Assembly (NCBI RefSeq): GCF_011742925.1
Contig: NZ_WAEL01000007.1
Location: forward strand, 248,001 to 312,000
Direction of reading: 5' to 3'
DNA length: 64,000 bases
DNA from: Fibrivirga algicola
Lineage (GTDB): Bacteria; Bacteroidota; Bacteroidia; Cytophagales; Spirosomataceae
This document shows positions 43,344-51,550 of this stretch, in pieces. The position numbers were made by a program, and so were the translations under genes. The notes beneath the pieces are model-generated. The model saw only the letters and a program-made list of their open reading frames with translations, had not been told where the DNA came from and searched no databases. The number at the start of each line of letters is the position of its first letter. Position 1 is the first letter of the stretch.

Positions 43344-44765
43344 ATGCAGACTCGGTTGTTTTTGTGTCTTGTACTGCTGGCAATTGGCCTACACACGCTG
43401 TTGGCGTTCAGGCCAGCGATTAAACCGGGTATCCCTCCTAATATCGTCTTTATTCTTGCCGACGACATGGGGTATGGTGATCTGGGCTGCTACGGCCAGC
43501 AACGCATCAGCACGCCCCGACTCGATCAGATGGCCGCTGAGGGTATGCGGTTCACACAGTTTTACACGGGCAGTACCGTATGCGCACCCTCGCGGGCTAC
43601 CCTTATGAGTGGTCGGCATACGGGCCGCACCTACATACGGGGGAATGGCGAGGTAGCGCTCCGGCCCCAGGATTTAATTTTGCCTGAGCAGTTGAAGAAA
43701 GCCGGGTATACGACGGGGCTGTTTGGCAAATGGGGGTTGGGTCCGCTGGGGACCACGGGCGAACCCCCCAAACAAGGCTGGGATACGTTTTTTGGCCAGT
43801 TGCATCACGTAGCGGCCCATTTCCAACAACCCGATACTCTCTGGCAGGCTGAGGCTGTTGATGGACGTATAACACCGGTAATTCAGCCGAAAGGGGCCTA
43901 TGCCAATGAGGCTTTCACCGAAGCTGCCATCCGATTTATTGGCAAAAAACGTTCGCAGCCCTTCTTTCTATACCTAGCATTTACGTTGCCCCATGCTGGC
44001 CTGCAGGTACCCGAACAATTCACGAAAGCCTACCAGACGACGGATGGCAGCAGCCGGTTCGGTCCGGAAAAACCATACCCAGATGGGCAACATTACGGTG
44101 CTCAGCCACAACCCAAAGTGGCTTACGCCGCCATGGTTTCTTCGGTAGACGCCTATGTGGGGCAGGTGCTGGATGCACTGGCGAAACAAGGCCTTGACGA
44201 GAACACCCTGGTATTATTTGCCAGCGACAACGGCACGCATGTCGAAGGCGGGCGCAGCCGGGCCGATGTCGCTTATTTTCAGAGTAGCGGACCACTGCGG
44301 GGTATAAAGCGGGATTTGTACGAGGGGGGCATTCGCACACCGTTTATCGCCCGTTGGCCAGGGCGAATCAAACCAGGGCAGACCAGCACTTTTCAGGGAG
44401 CTTTCTGGGATATGGTGCCTACGTTTTGTAGCCTGGCGAAGATAAGACCGGCCGCCCCAACGGATGGGGTGTCTTTGCTGCCGACGCTGCTCAGCACCGG
44501 CCGGCAGCAAACGCACACGTATCTGTACTGGGAATTTTACGAAGCCGGATTCAGTCAGGCCGTAAGACAGGTCAACTGGAAGGCGATTCGCCGGGTTGGG
44601 CCAACTGGCACGGTCACAACCGAGTTGTACGACCTAAGCCATGACCCGTCCGAAAGCACCGATCTGGCTGCCCGTTTTCCTCAACGGGTGCAGGCATTAC
44701 AAGCCCTGATGAAGCAGGCACATATTGACTCGGAACTTCCGCAATTTCGGGCACCAACGCTTTAA
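43344..44765 (+). CDS. Sulfatase, arylsulfatase A-like, exported
   Basis: 473-residue formylglycine-dependent sulfatase. Signal peptide to about residue 22. Metal ligands Asp40-Asp41 in FILADDMGYGDLGCYG; the CxPSR motif CAPSRATLMSGR places the formylglycine precursor at Cys80; LFGKWGLG (Lys), FLYLAFTLPHAG (His) and FASDNGTHVEGG (Asp-Asn) complete the active site. It removes sulfate esters from a glycan or small molecule; the substrate is unknown. No anaerobic or FGE-type maturation gene is in the window. It is not in an obvious PUL; it converges on the barrel gene at 44862 with a shared terminator. Confidence 0.94.
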   Translation: MQTRLFLCLVLLAIGLHTLLAFRPAIKPGIPPNIVFILADDMGYGDLGCYGQQRISTPRLDQMAAEGMRFTQFYTGSTVCAPSRATLMSGRHTGRTYIRGNGEVALRPQDLILPEQLKKAGYTTGLFGKWGLGPLGTTGEPPKQGWDTFFGQLHHVAAHFQQPDTLWQAEAVDGRITPVIQPKGAYANEAFTEAAIRFIGKKRSQPFFLYLAFTLPHAGLQVPEQFTKAYQTTDGSSRFGPEKPYPDGQHYGAQPQPKVAYAAMVSSVDAYVGQVLDALAKQGLDENTLVLFASDNGTHVEGGRSRADVAYFQSSGPLRGIKRDLYEGGIRTPFIARWPGRIKPGQTSTFQGAFWDMVPTFCSLAKIRPAAPTDGVSLLPTLLSTGRQQTHTYLYWEFYEAGFSQAVRQVNWKAIRRVGPTGTVTTELYDLSHDPSESTDLAARFPQRVQALQALMKQAHIDSELPQFRAPTL

Positions 44766-44797
44766 TGCACGTATCCGTCGTGCGAAGGGGAACATAG

Positions 44798-44831
44798 AAA
44801 AAGCCAGTCCTCATCGTGGGACTGGCTTTTT
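44798..44831. terminator. Bidirectional terminator between sulfatase and TonB-type receptor genes
   Basis: A perfect 13-bp stem (44798-44810 with 44819-44831) with AAAAA and TTTTT ends and an 8-nt loop, between two convergent genes. Confidence 0.92.
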
Positions 44832-44861
44832 GGTTTACTTAACCTAAACTAATCAAAAATC

Positions 44862-47321
44862 TTAACTGCCTGACTGCATGCGGTTTTTCAGGTCGTCGGC
44901 ACCGGTGTTGCGCTGGCGTGCTGCCTTTACGTTCTGGTTGCCAAACCGGTAGGTGAAGGAGGCCCGGACAACACGGCTTTGCCAGAACGAGTGAATCCGA
45001 AGATTGATGTCCTGAAACTGGGCAACGCCTCTGAACTGATTCGTCCAGAACAGGTCATTTATATTGAGACTGAAGCGACCTTTCTTCTCCCAAACCTGCT
45101 TCTGTACGCCAATAGAGAGGGCTCCCTGCGGCTGGTTCAGGAAGAAACCGTACACGCTTTTGCCGTTATAAAAACCACTCACTTCAACCGATAGTGTTTT
45201 GCTCAACGTCAGGTTCTGGCTGCTATACACATTCCAGGATGTTTGGGCCATGTCTACCAACTGATCGTTGTAGTAGGACTTGTATCGGTTATAAAAAGCC
45301 GACAGATTGGTTTGCATTTGCCACCACTTGGTGAACTTGATCGGGAAGCTGACCGTCAGGTTAAGGTTATCCTGATTGTCGATGTTTTCCGTTGTCACAT
45401 ACGTCTTGTTTTCAGCCGGAATCTGGTGGGGCACTTCGCTTAAGATGGCATCGGTGATCCGGCTATAGGCCAGCGTGGTGATGAACGCCTGTTTAAACGT
45501 ATGGGTCAACTGCATGGAGTGAGTAAACTGCGGCCGCAAATTGGGATTGCCCTGTTGGTAGGTGTATGGATCGAGGAAAAAGATGAACGGGTTGAGATTT
45601 TGGTAGTTGGGGCGATCAATGCGACGGCTATAATTCAGCGAGATGGCATTGTTGGTGTCGAGCTGATGCGTCAGGAAGACGCTTGGGAACAGGTTGGTAT
45701 AGGTACGTTCCCGTACGTCGTTGAGCGTCACCGAGTTGCCGACCGAATTGGTGTGCTCGAGCCGAAGCCCCGTTTGCAACTGTGTTTTGTTGCTCAGTTT
45801 GGTGCTGTAGTTCACATAGGCCGCCGAGATGTTTTCGGTATAGATAAACCGGTTTGAGCGGGTTGGATCAACGGTCCAGTTGTCGGTTTTCGTTTCAAAC
45901 GTGAGGTTGTTGTCTGACTCTACGCGGCTGGCTTTAAGACCTGCTTCGAACTTGCCATTGGCCAGTGGATGCGCATAGTCGATCTTGCCAACCAGAATGT
46001 TGATACCAGACGGCATCAGGTTACGGACCGAGTCGGGGCGGTTACTGGGCGTACCATTTGGCGTGAAATACTGGGTACCGAGCAGGTTGTTCGACCGGCC
46101 ATCGTAGGTCACGTAGTCAACGTCAGCGCTTAGCTCACGGCCGTTGGCATTGAACTGATGCTTGATGTTCAGGTTACCGTTCAGGTTGGTCAGGCTGCGC
46201 GACGTTGCCGTGTTGGTAACAAACCGGCGCGTTACGATCAGGTCCTGATTCAGAATATCGGTGTTGCTTTCACCGTTAGGCTGGGTCCAGGTGTCGGTGA
46301 AGCCGCTGAATAGGGCACCTGCCGTTGTTTTTTTAGACATCGACCAGTCAATGCCCGCCTTGAAATTGTGGTTTTGACTGCTGCTACTACGGCTCGTATG
46401 CTGATCGAAATATGTTACGTTGCCCTGATAAGGAATGCGACGGTACAGATCATTTCCGTTGAAGTTGTTGTACTGCCCCACGCTATAGGTACCAAACAGG
46501 TTCACCTTGCCTTCGCGATGATTCAGGTTAAGCGAAGCCGACGCTCTGCCACGACCATTGGGTTGCAGGGTCTGGCCCAGCCCCACCGTGAAGGTGCCGT
46601 TAGTGCCAACGTTTTTATTCTTTTTGAAGCGGATATTGATAATCCCAGAGTTACCGGCCGCGTCGTATTTCGACGATGGATTGGTGATCACCTCCAGCTT
46701 CTCAACGTTGTCGCTTGGGGTATTGCGCAGCAGGTTCATCAACTCCTGCGTGGAGAGATACGACCGCTTGCCGTCGATCTCGACAATCACGCCGCTCTTT
46801 CCGCGTACTTTAATGTCTTCATTCTGCTGGTCGACGGTTACCCCCGGGGCTTTTTCCAGCACCTCTAACAGGGTATTGCCCGCCGCAACGGCACTGTTTT
46901 CTACGTTGACAACCATACGGTCTACCTGTTGCTCAATGAACGGTCGCTTCGCTACCACTGTCACTTCAGCTAGCTTACGCTGTTCTTCAGCTAGTTGTAA
47001 CTGGGGCATTTTAATTGACGTATGGTCAGCATCCAGCACGAATTCGTCGCTGCGTACTTTCGCGTAGCCAACTTGCTGTGCATTGAGCCGGTAGTGACCA
47101 GCCGCAATATTCTCGAATAGGTACGTCCCTTCAGCATCAGCAACGGCGCCCTTCACCAGAGTAGAATCGCTCGCTTTTACAAGGAGCATGGTTGAAAAAG
47201 GAAGCGGCTTGTTGGCCTGGTCTATACACTGACCGGTGATGGTGCCCCTGATGGGCTGCTGGGCATTGGTGAATGTTGTGCCGAACCAGTAGAAAACGGA
47301 GAGTAGAATGAGTGCACGCAT
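44862..47321 (-). CDS. Outer membrane beta-barrel protein, TonB-dependent receptor type
   Basis: 819-residue outer-membrane protein. Signal peptide to about residue 20, then a carboxypeptidase-like regulatory domain (27-110, ITGQCIDQANKPLPFSTMLL, AEGTYLFENIAAGHYRL), a plug-like domain (EVTVVAKRPFIEQQVDRMVV, VLEKAPGVTVDQQ, GNSGIINIRFKKN) and a barrel of the OMP_b-brl_3 type. It lacks the SusC signature blocks and has no SusD. The ligand is unknown. A PadR-like palindrome upstream (47362-47388) suggests repression by a small regulator encoded elsewhere. It ends RNTGADDLKNRMQSGS rather than with an aromatic residue. Confidence 0.9.
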   Translation of the reverse strand: MRALILLSVFYWFGTTFTNAQQPIRGTITGQCIDQANKPLPFSTMLLVKASDSTLVKGAVADAEGTYLFENIAAGHYRLNAQQVGYAKVRSDEFVLDADHTSIKMPQLQLAEEQRKLAEVTVVAKRPFIEQQVDRMVVNVENSAVAAGNTLLEVLEKAPGVTVDQQNEDIKVRGKSGVIVEIDGKRSYLSTQELMNLLRNTPSDNVEKLEVITNPSSKYDAAGNSGIINIRFKKNKNVGTNGTFTVGLGQTLQPNGRGRASASLNLNHREGKVNLFGTYSVGQYNNFNGNDLYRRIPYQGNVTYFDQHTSRSSSSQNHNFKAGIDWSMSKKTTAGALFSGFTDTWTQPNGESNTDILNQDLIVTRRFVTNTATSRSLTNLNGNLNIKHQFNANGRELSADVDYVTYDGRSNNLLGTQYFTPNGTPSNRPDSVRNLMPSGINILVGKIDYAHPLANGKFEAGLKASRVESDNNLTFETKTDNWTVDPTRSNRFIYTENISAAYVNYSTKLSNKTQLQTGLRLEHTNSVGNSVTLNDVRERTYTNLFPSVFLTHQLDTNNAISLNYSRRIDRPNYQNLNPFIFFLDPYTYQQGNPNLRPQFTHSMQLTHTFKQAFITTLAYSRITDAILSEVPHQIPAENKTYVTTENIDNQDNLNLTVSFPIKFTKWWQMQTNLSAFYNRYKSYYNDQLVDMAQTSWNVYSSQNLTLSKTLSVEVSGFYNGKSVYGFFLNQPQGALSIGVQKQVWEKKGRFSLNINDLFWTNQFRGVAQFQDINLRIHSFWQSRVVRASFTYRFGNQNVKAARQRNTGADDLKNRMQSGS

Positions 47322-47354
47322 AAGGTGTGTTGGCGAGAGCCTTTATTGATGTTG

Positions 47355-47388
47355 TAAAACTAAGGTACTATGTACTGCATAGTACCTT
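47355..47388 (-). promoter_or_regulatory. Operator palindrome and -7-like element upstream of the barrel gene
   Basis: AAGGTACTATG (47362-47372) and its exact complement CATAGTACCTT (47378-47388) flank TACTG. A -7-like TAGTTTTA (complement of 47355-47362) abuts it, so a bound dimer would cover the promoter. The 310-bp gap from 47322 holds this, a terminator at 47575, and otherwise nothing recognised. Confidence 0.65.
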
Positions 47389-47574
47389 TCTTACATGAAC
47401 GGCAGGTTTATTGGGATCAGTGGTTCTGCTAACCGGACGGTGGCGATGCTGTGTACTGCTTAGCCGGAATTACATAACAGATGAAAAAAGGGGTAGGGTG
47501 CGTTGCATGGTGCCCCTTTAAAAATTGCCGTATCCAGCTACAGGCATGGTCGTTGACAGTAGGCAGGTACTAAA

Positions 47575-47605
47575 AAACCCGATTTGCAGCGAGCAAATCG
47601 GGTTT
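47575..47605. terminator. Terminator downstream of the beta-propeller gene
   Basis: A perfect 13-bp stem (47575-47587 with 47593-47605) and a 5-nt loop. On the minus strand it is followed by a T-run (six A at 47572-47577 on the plus strand). It begins 26 bases after the stop of the gene at 47632. Confidence 0.9.
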
Positions 47606-47631
47606 CTGTTTATAACCAGGAGGCTTTTTTT

Positions 47632-48510
47632 TTAGTCGACCTTATAGGCAACAACGGTATTCGTAGAGAATGTAGGTACCAGCAGGAGTTTTCTGGATTT
47701 GATATACTCAATGTCGGCCGAGTTGATTTTGCTCGCCCGCGTATCAAGCAGGCTCTGTTTTACCCCGTTCTTATCGACGTAGAAAATCTGTCCGGCCCAA
47801 TCCGATACGAAGAATCCACCTTTGCCATCGCTGACGATTCCGTCTGTGTTGGCCATCCCGTCGGCCAGGGTGGTCATGTTTTTCGTAGCCAGGTCAAGTC
47901 GGCGAAGTGCCCCGATTTTTGTACTTCCAAGCAGGAGCGACCCGTTGCCATCGGCTAGCACACCATTTGGTTTGTTCAATTGCTCACCTGACATTAACAC
48001 CTCCCAGTTCCCATCCTTCAACCGGTACAGTTTGTCGAACCGGTTGTCGGTCACGTAGACGGTGCCGTCTTTAGCTACGGTCACGTCGTTTAGAAACGAA
48101 TTTTTTGGGTCGATCGCGTCGTAGGTTTTCTCTGCCTGACCGGTGCTGGTGTTGATCTCTACCAGCCGATACACGTCGGTTACATACAATTTGCCGCGGT
48201 ACAACCCCATCCCTTTAGGCGCGTTCAGGCCAGTAGCCCAGCGCAGGTTGGTGATCTTTCCGTCAACAGTCATCTGGCTGATAAAGCCTGTTCCGTCCAG
48301 CACATCCGCTTTTCCGTCGATATTGGCAACATAGACAATATCTGTTGCCCTGTCGTACAGCACTGATTCGGGCACACGCAGGGTTGTATCTGTTTCCCAG
48401 ACTTTTACCAATTTTTTTGGCTTAGGTTTTGCTACGGTCTGTTGGCTACTGCCGAGCAGCAGCCCGGCCGCCAGCACTAGGCAGGCAAGCGGACCTGATT
48501 GTTTACGCAT
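47632..48510 (-). CDS. Exported SMP-30/NHL-type beta-propeller protein
   Basis: 292-residue protein with a signal peptide (MRKQSGPLACLVLAAGLLLG). The rest is a repeated four-strand pattern of a beta-propeller: PESVLYDRATDIVYVANIDG, APKGMGLYRGKLYVTDVYRL, LNDVTVAKDGTVYVTDNR, KPNGVLADGNGSLLLGST and TDGIVSDGKGGFFVSDWAG, each resembling SMP-30/gluconolactonase blades. Lactonase activity would need metal ligands that I cannot assign with confidence, so a sugar-binding or enzyme role is open. I chose the ATG at 48510 because the longer frame starts at TTG and precedes the signal peptide. Confidence 0.86.
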   Translation of the reverse strand: MRKQSGPLACLVLAAGLLLGSSQQTVAKPKPKKLVKVWETDTTLRVPESVLYDRATDIVYVANIDGKADVLDGTGFISQMTVDGKITNLRWATGLNAPKGMGLYRGKLYVTDVYRLVEINTSTGQAEKTYDAIDPKNSFLNDVTVAKDGTVYVTDNRFDKLYRLKDGNWEVLMSGEQLNKPNGVLADGNGSLLLGSTKIGALRRLDLATKNMTTLADGMANTDGIVSDGKGGFFVSDWAGQIFYVDKNGVKQSLLDTRASKINSADIEYIKSRKLLLVPTFSTNTVVAYKVD

Positions 48511-48748
48511 GAGTGAGTTTGTTTTCGCTGGCAAAAGAAGTAGAGATTTTGCCGACTACAAGCACCGTCGACTACTTTTCCAGCAATCGGTTTAGGCGCA
48601 CGCGCAACACGCACTTTTTTGATGGATAGTGAGTCAAAATTCGTCAGGCCGGGGAGTTGAGCCAAAAATCGGCCGCCACCTGCATTTTTTAATAAACCTT
48701 CTAACAATGACCATGTTAATGACCTGCTACCTTCTTAATCGTACGACC

Positions 48749-48973
48749 ATGTTTATCCAAAACAACCAACAAAACGTGGCTTCTTCGCTCAAGGCGAGTA
48801 TCCAGGACCTGGCCCGCCTGAATCACTATTACAACCCGTCAGACGAGATGCTCTGGACTTTTTTTAACGAACGGGTGCTACTAAACCAGCCGATCAAAGT
48901 AGATGAGTTTGTCGTGCAACGGCTGCTGTCGGGCGACCCGGACAGGCATATTCCAGCGGCATTGGTGGGATAA
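48749..48973 (+). CDS. Small hypothetical protein
   Basis: 75-residue reading frame beginning MFIQNNQQNVASSLKASIQ, predicted as two or three helices with no signal or membrane segment (LKASIQDLARLNHYY, DEMLWTFFNERVLL, KVDEFVVQRLLSGD). Codon use looks like that of neighbours. The frame extends upstream to a GTG at 48629 with several ATGs between, so the start is uncertain; the upstream part (LINLLTMTMLMTCYLL) could be a membrane segment if translated. No family recognised. Confidence 0.5.
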   Translation: MFIQNNQQNVASSLKASIQDLARLNHYYNPSDEMLWTFFNERVLLNQPIKVDEFVVQRLLSGDPDRHIPAALVG

Positions 48974-49027
48974 ATGCCGGGTGATGCGTAACATTACGCG
49001 GTCTACCGGAGCCTGCTCCGGCATTTA
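48971..49027 (+). promoter_or_regulatory. Structured leader upstream of gnd with mutually exclusive hairpins
   Basis: TAAATGCCGG (48971-48980) pairs with CCGGCATTTA (49018-49027). Inside, GCGTA pairs with TACGC (48986-48999). CCGGAG pairs with CTCCGG (49006-49021), which competes with the outer stem for the bases at 49018-49021. The element occupies the 80-bp gap before gnd and overlaps the stop codon of the small gene upstream. Confidence 0.5.
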
Positions 49028-49053
49028 GTTTCATTACACTCTCCGTCTGTTTT

Positions 49054-49950
49054 ATGCAAATTGGATTTGTTGGCCTCGGTAAAATGGGCTTCAACATGGT
49101 GCTTAACCTGCTGCGCCATAACCACGAAGTAATTGGTTACGATATCAACGAAGCGTTGGTAAACGAAGTAAAAGGCGAAGGCGCACAGGGCGTACTGACG
49201 CTACCAGACCTGTGCAATGCACTACAGGGCCGCCGCGTACTGTGGCTGATGATTCCGGCTGGTCCGCTGATCGACCGGGTAATCGACCAGCTATTGCCGC
49301 TAATTAGTGAAGGTGATATCCTGATCGATGGGGGGAATTCGCACTATAAGGATACGATGCGCCGCTATGCGATGCTGAAAGAAAAAGGCATCAACTACGT
49401 TGACTGCGGCACGAGCGGGGGAATGGAAGGAGCTCTGAACGGAGCCTGTACGATGGTTGGTGGCGACCCTGACGTGGTGGCTTACATCGATCAGGTGTTT
49501 ACTGACATGTCAGTAGAAAATGGGTACCTCTACACGGGTCCTGCTGGTAGTGGCCACTTTACCAAGATGGTCCACAACGGGATTGAATACGGCATGATGC
49601 AGTCAATTGCTGAAGGATTTGAAGTGCTCGAAAAAAGTCCGTTCCCGTATGATTACCGGGCGGTTGCCAAAATGTGGAACAACGGTTCAGTTATCCGTAG
49701 CTGGCTGATGGAACTGACTGAGAATGCGTTCTCGAAAGACGCGAAGTTAGAGTCGATCTTAGGCCGGATGCACTCGTCGGGCGAAGGTAAATGGACTCTC
49801 GAAACAGCGTTGGATATGGGTGTGCCTACCCCAGTCATTGCTATGTCGGTGCTGATGCGGTATCGTTCGTTGCAGGAAGATACGTTCTCCGGCAAAGTAG
49901 TCGCTGCCCTCCGCAATGAGTTCGGCGGCCATGCCGTCGATAAGAAATAA
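49054..49950 (+). CDS. gnd: 6-phosphogluconate dehydrogenase, short decarboxylating type
   Basis: 298-residue NAD(P)-dependent enzyme oxidising 6-phosphogluconate to ribulose 5-phosphate and CO2. Rossmann start IGFVGLGKMGFNMVLNLL (3-20); DGGNSHYKDT near 92-101; the substrate loop CGTSGGMEGALNGACTMVGG near 117-136; catalytic Lys in GSGHFTKMVHNGIEYGMMQ near 165-183. At about 300 residues it belongs to the short GndA/YqeC-like group rather than the 470-residue Gnd. It has no metabolic partners next to it (zwf, pgl are absent) and carries an unusual folded leader. Confidence 0.95.
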   Translation: MQIGFVGLGKMGFNMVLNLLRHNHEVIGYDINEALVNEVKGEGAQGVLTLPDLCNALQGRRVLWLMIPAGPLIDRVIDQLLPLISEGDILIDGGNSHYKDTMRRYAMLKEKGINYVDCGTSGGMEGALNGACTMVGGDPDVVAYIDQVFTDMSVENGYLYTGPAGSGHFTKMVHNGIEYGMMQSIAEGFEVLEKSPFPYDYRAVAKMWNNGSVIRSWLMELTENAFSKDAKLESILGRMHSSGEGKWTLETALDMGVPTPVIAMSVLMRYRSLQEDTFSGKVVAALRNEFGGHAVDKK

Positions 49951-49964
49951 ATGTTGATTTCAGG

Positions 49965-50016
49965 GGTTTGCTGACTACGCTACTAACTGATTAGCTGGCA
50001 GCGTAGCCAGCAAACC
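49965..50016. terminator. Hairpin downstream of gnd
   Basis: A 17-nt arm (49965-49981) pairs with 50000-50016 with one transition mismatch around an 18-nt loop, 15 bases after the gnd stop. There is no strong T-run, so it may stabilise the 3' end as well as terminate. Confidence 0.6.
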
Positions 50017-50093
50017 TCCGAAGCTTAGTATGCAAACTTAACATTACCTCTTCCGCTGCGGTTAATAGTCTGATTCACTTTTCGTGTCGAACT

Positions 50094-51446
50094 ATGGCTG
50101 TTAATCTGCTTACTTACCTATCCGACCAATTTACGCCCGCTGTGCTTGATCAGTTGGGCCAACGGATCGGCGAATCACCTGCCAATACAGGGGTCGCCGT
50201 ACAGGCAATCATTCCAACGGTGCTGGGTGGCTTAGCCCAACGTACCCACTCCGTATCTGATGCCAATGAGATTGTCGACTTTTTGCGGCACTCCAAGTAC
50301 ACCAATACAGCTACACCCCTCGATATTGCTCAGGTGAGTAACACGGCTGCTGATACCCAGGATGCGGTGTCGGCGGGCGGGACGTTTATTGAACGGCTGT
50401 TTTCTACAAACGTTGAAAAAGTAGCTACTGCTATCGCCCGGCACAGCCAGATTAACCGAACCTCGGCGTTGAGCCTGATGGATCTGGTCGGGGCTGTATT
50501 GGAAGGTATACTGGGTCGGCAGTCGCTCGAGAATGGGCTAACGGGGGTAAACCTGAGCACGCTGGTAGGGGGGCAGGTAGCTGGCATTCGGGCTGGTTTG
50601 CCCGCTGGCCTGGCTGGTCTGGCTACTTCACTGGGGTTCGACAAACTGGGTGGGCCCGCCACAGGCGACGAGCAGGCTGTCACCACCTTTATGAGTACAC
50701 CTACCAATCCGGATATTCCTAAAAGTCCACTGGTTGAGCGGGAGCGTGAAAACGTAGGCTGGCTGCGCTGGGCGATGATTGCGGTGGGGTTACTTATTCT
50801 GTTCCTGATTGTTCAGAAATGCCGTCAACCTCAAACGGGCGCCGATGGCGTATACACGGATACCACGGCCCGCTCAGAACCCGACAGTCGGGAAGATACC
50901 TCGGCTACCGCCCGGGCCAATGCTGCGGAATCGAATGGAAGTCCGGCTGGGTCAATTCCAGGTGGTCCGGCAGGTGCAGCAGCAGCGGCTGCGGAGGAAA
51001 AACGCCAGCTAGATTTGCCGGGTGGCCGACGCATTCGTGTAGCGGACAATACGTTCAATGCCAATCTGGCTCAGTTTCTCTCAGGGAAAACAAGACCGTT
51101 GCCTCGCACCTTCACCTTCGAAAACCTGACCTTCGAAACCAACTCAACCCGGATTACTTCTGAATCGCGACCAAACGTAAACGATCTGATCGAGATCATG
51201 AACGCCTACCCGTCGCTACAGATAAACATTCAGGGACATACTGATAATACGGGCGATGCTGGTGCTAACAAAAAACTTTCCCTTGAGCGAGCTAATGCCA
51301 TTCGGTCTGCCCTGACATCGGCAGGGGTTAGCGCAAACCGAGTAACTACACAAGGCTTTGGGGCGGAGAAGCCTGTTGCCACTAATGATTCAGAAGAGGG
51401 CCGCCAGCAAAACCGGCGGATCGATGTGGTGGTGACGAAGGTTTAA
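50094..51446 (+). CDS. DUF937-OmpA fusion protein with central membrane segment
   Basis: 450-residue protein. Residues 1-200 resemble DUF937 (LLTYLSDQFTPAVLDQLGQR, VLGGLAQRTHSVSDA, GQVAGIRAGLPAGLAGLATSLGF). One membrane helix follows at about 225-242 (WAMIAVGLLILFLIVQK), then an Ala/Gly-rich linker. A C-terminal OmpA domain (345-450) contains LTFETNSTRI, INIQGHTDNTGD and LERANAIRSALTSAGV, with the peptidoglycan-binding Asp and Arg pattern. No N-terminal signal, so DUF937 would be cytoplasmic and OmpA periplasmic, linking the cytoplasm to the cell wall (inference). Function unknown. Confidence 0.88.
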   Translation: MAVNLLTYLSDQFTPAVLDQLGQRIGESPANTGVAVQAIIPTVLGGLAQRTHSVSDANEIVDFLRHSKYTNTATPLDIAQVSNTAADTQDAVSAGGTFIERLFSTNVEKVATAIARHSQINRTSALSLMDLVGAVLEGILGRQSLENGLTGVNLSTLVGGQVAGIRAGLPAGLAGLATSLGFDKLGGPATGDEQAVTTFMSTPTNPDIPKSPLVERERENVGWLRWAMIAVGLLILFLIVQKCRQPQTGADGVYTDTTARSEPDSREDTSATARANAAESNGSPAGSIPGGPAGAAAAAAEEKRQLDLPGGRRIRVADNTFNANLAQFLSGKTRPLPRTFTFENLTFETNSTRITSESRPNVNDLIEIMNAYPSLQINIQGHTDNTGDAGANKKLSLERANAIRSALTSAGVSANRVTTQGFGAEKPVATNDSEEGRQQNRRIDVVVTKV

Positions 51447-51487
51447 GCCTGATACTGGGGTAGCTAGAGCGATATAATTACGGTTTC

Positions 51488-51521
51488 TACGTAGAGAGGC
51501 AAGATTTTGCGTCTCTACGTA
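51488..51521. repeat. Inverted repeat just upstream of the protease promoter
   Basis: TACGTAGAGAGGCAA (51488-51502) is mirrored at 51507-51521 with one mismatch and a 4-nt loop. It lies between the OmpA-fusion stop and the -7 element of the next gene, so it could be a terminator for the former or an operator for the latter. Confidence 0.55.
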
Positions 51522-51524
51522 TGC

Positions 51525-51532
51525 TATTTTTG
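51525..51532 (+). promoter_or_regulatory. -7 promoter element of the trypsin-like protease gene
   Basis: TATTTTTG is an exact match to TAnnTTTG, 18 nt before the ATG, directly after the inverted repeat at 51488. The expected -33 position falls within the repeat, so a protein or structure there would interfere with initiation. Confidence 0.55.
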
Positions 51533-51550
51533 TGACTTAGCCTACTACCT

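Noticed and set aside
43344-44765. Sulfatase as part of the uronate locus
   Set aside because: It is more than 30 kb from that locus, between unrelated genes, and has its own terminator; no shared signal was seen.
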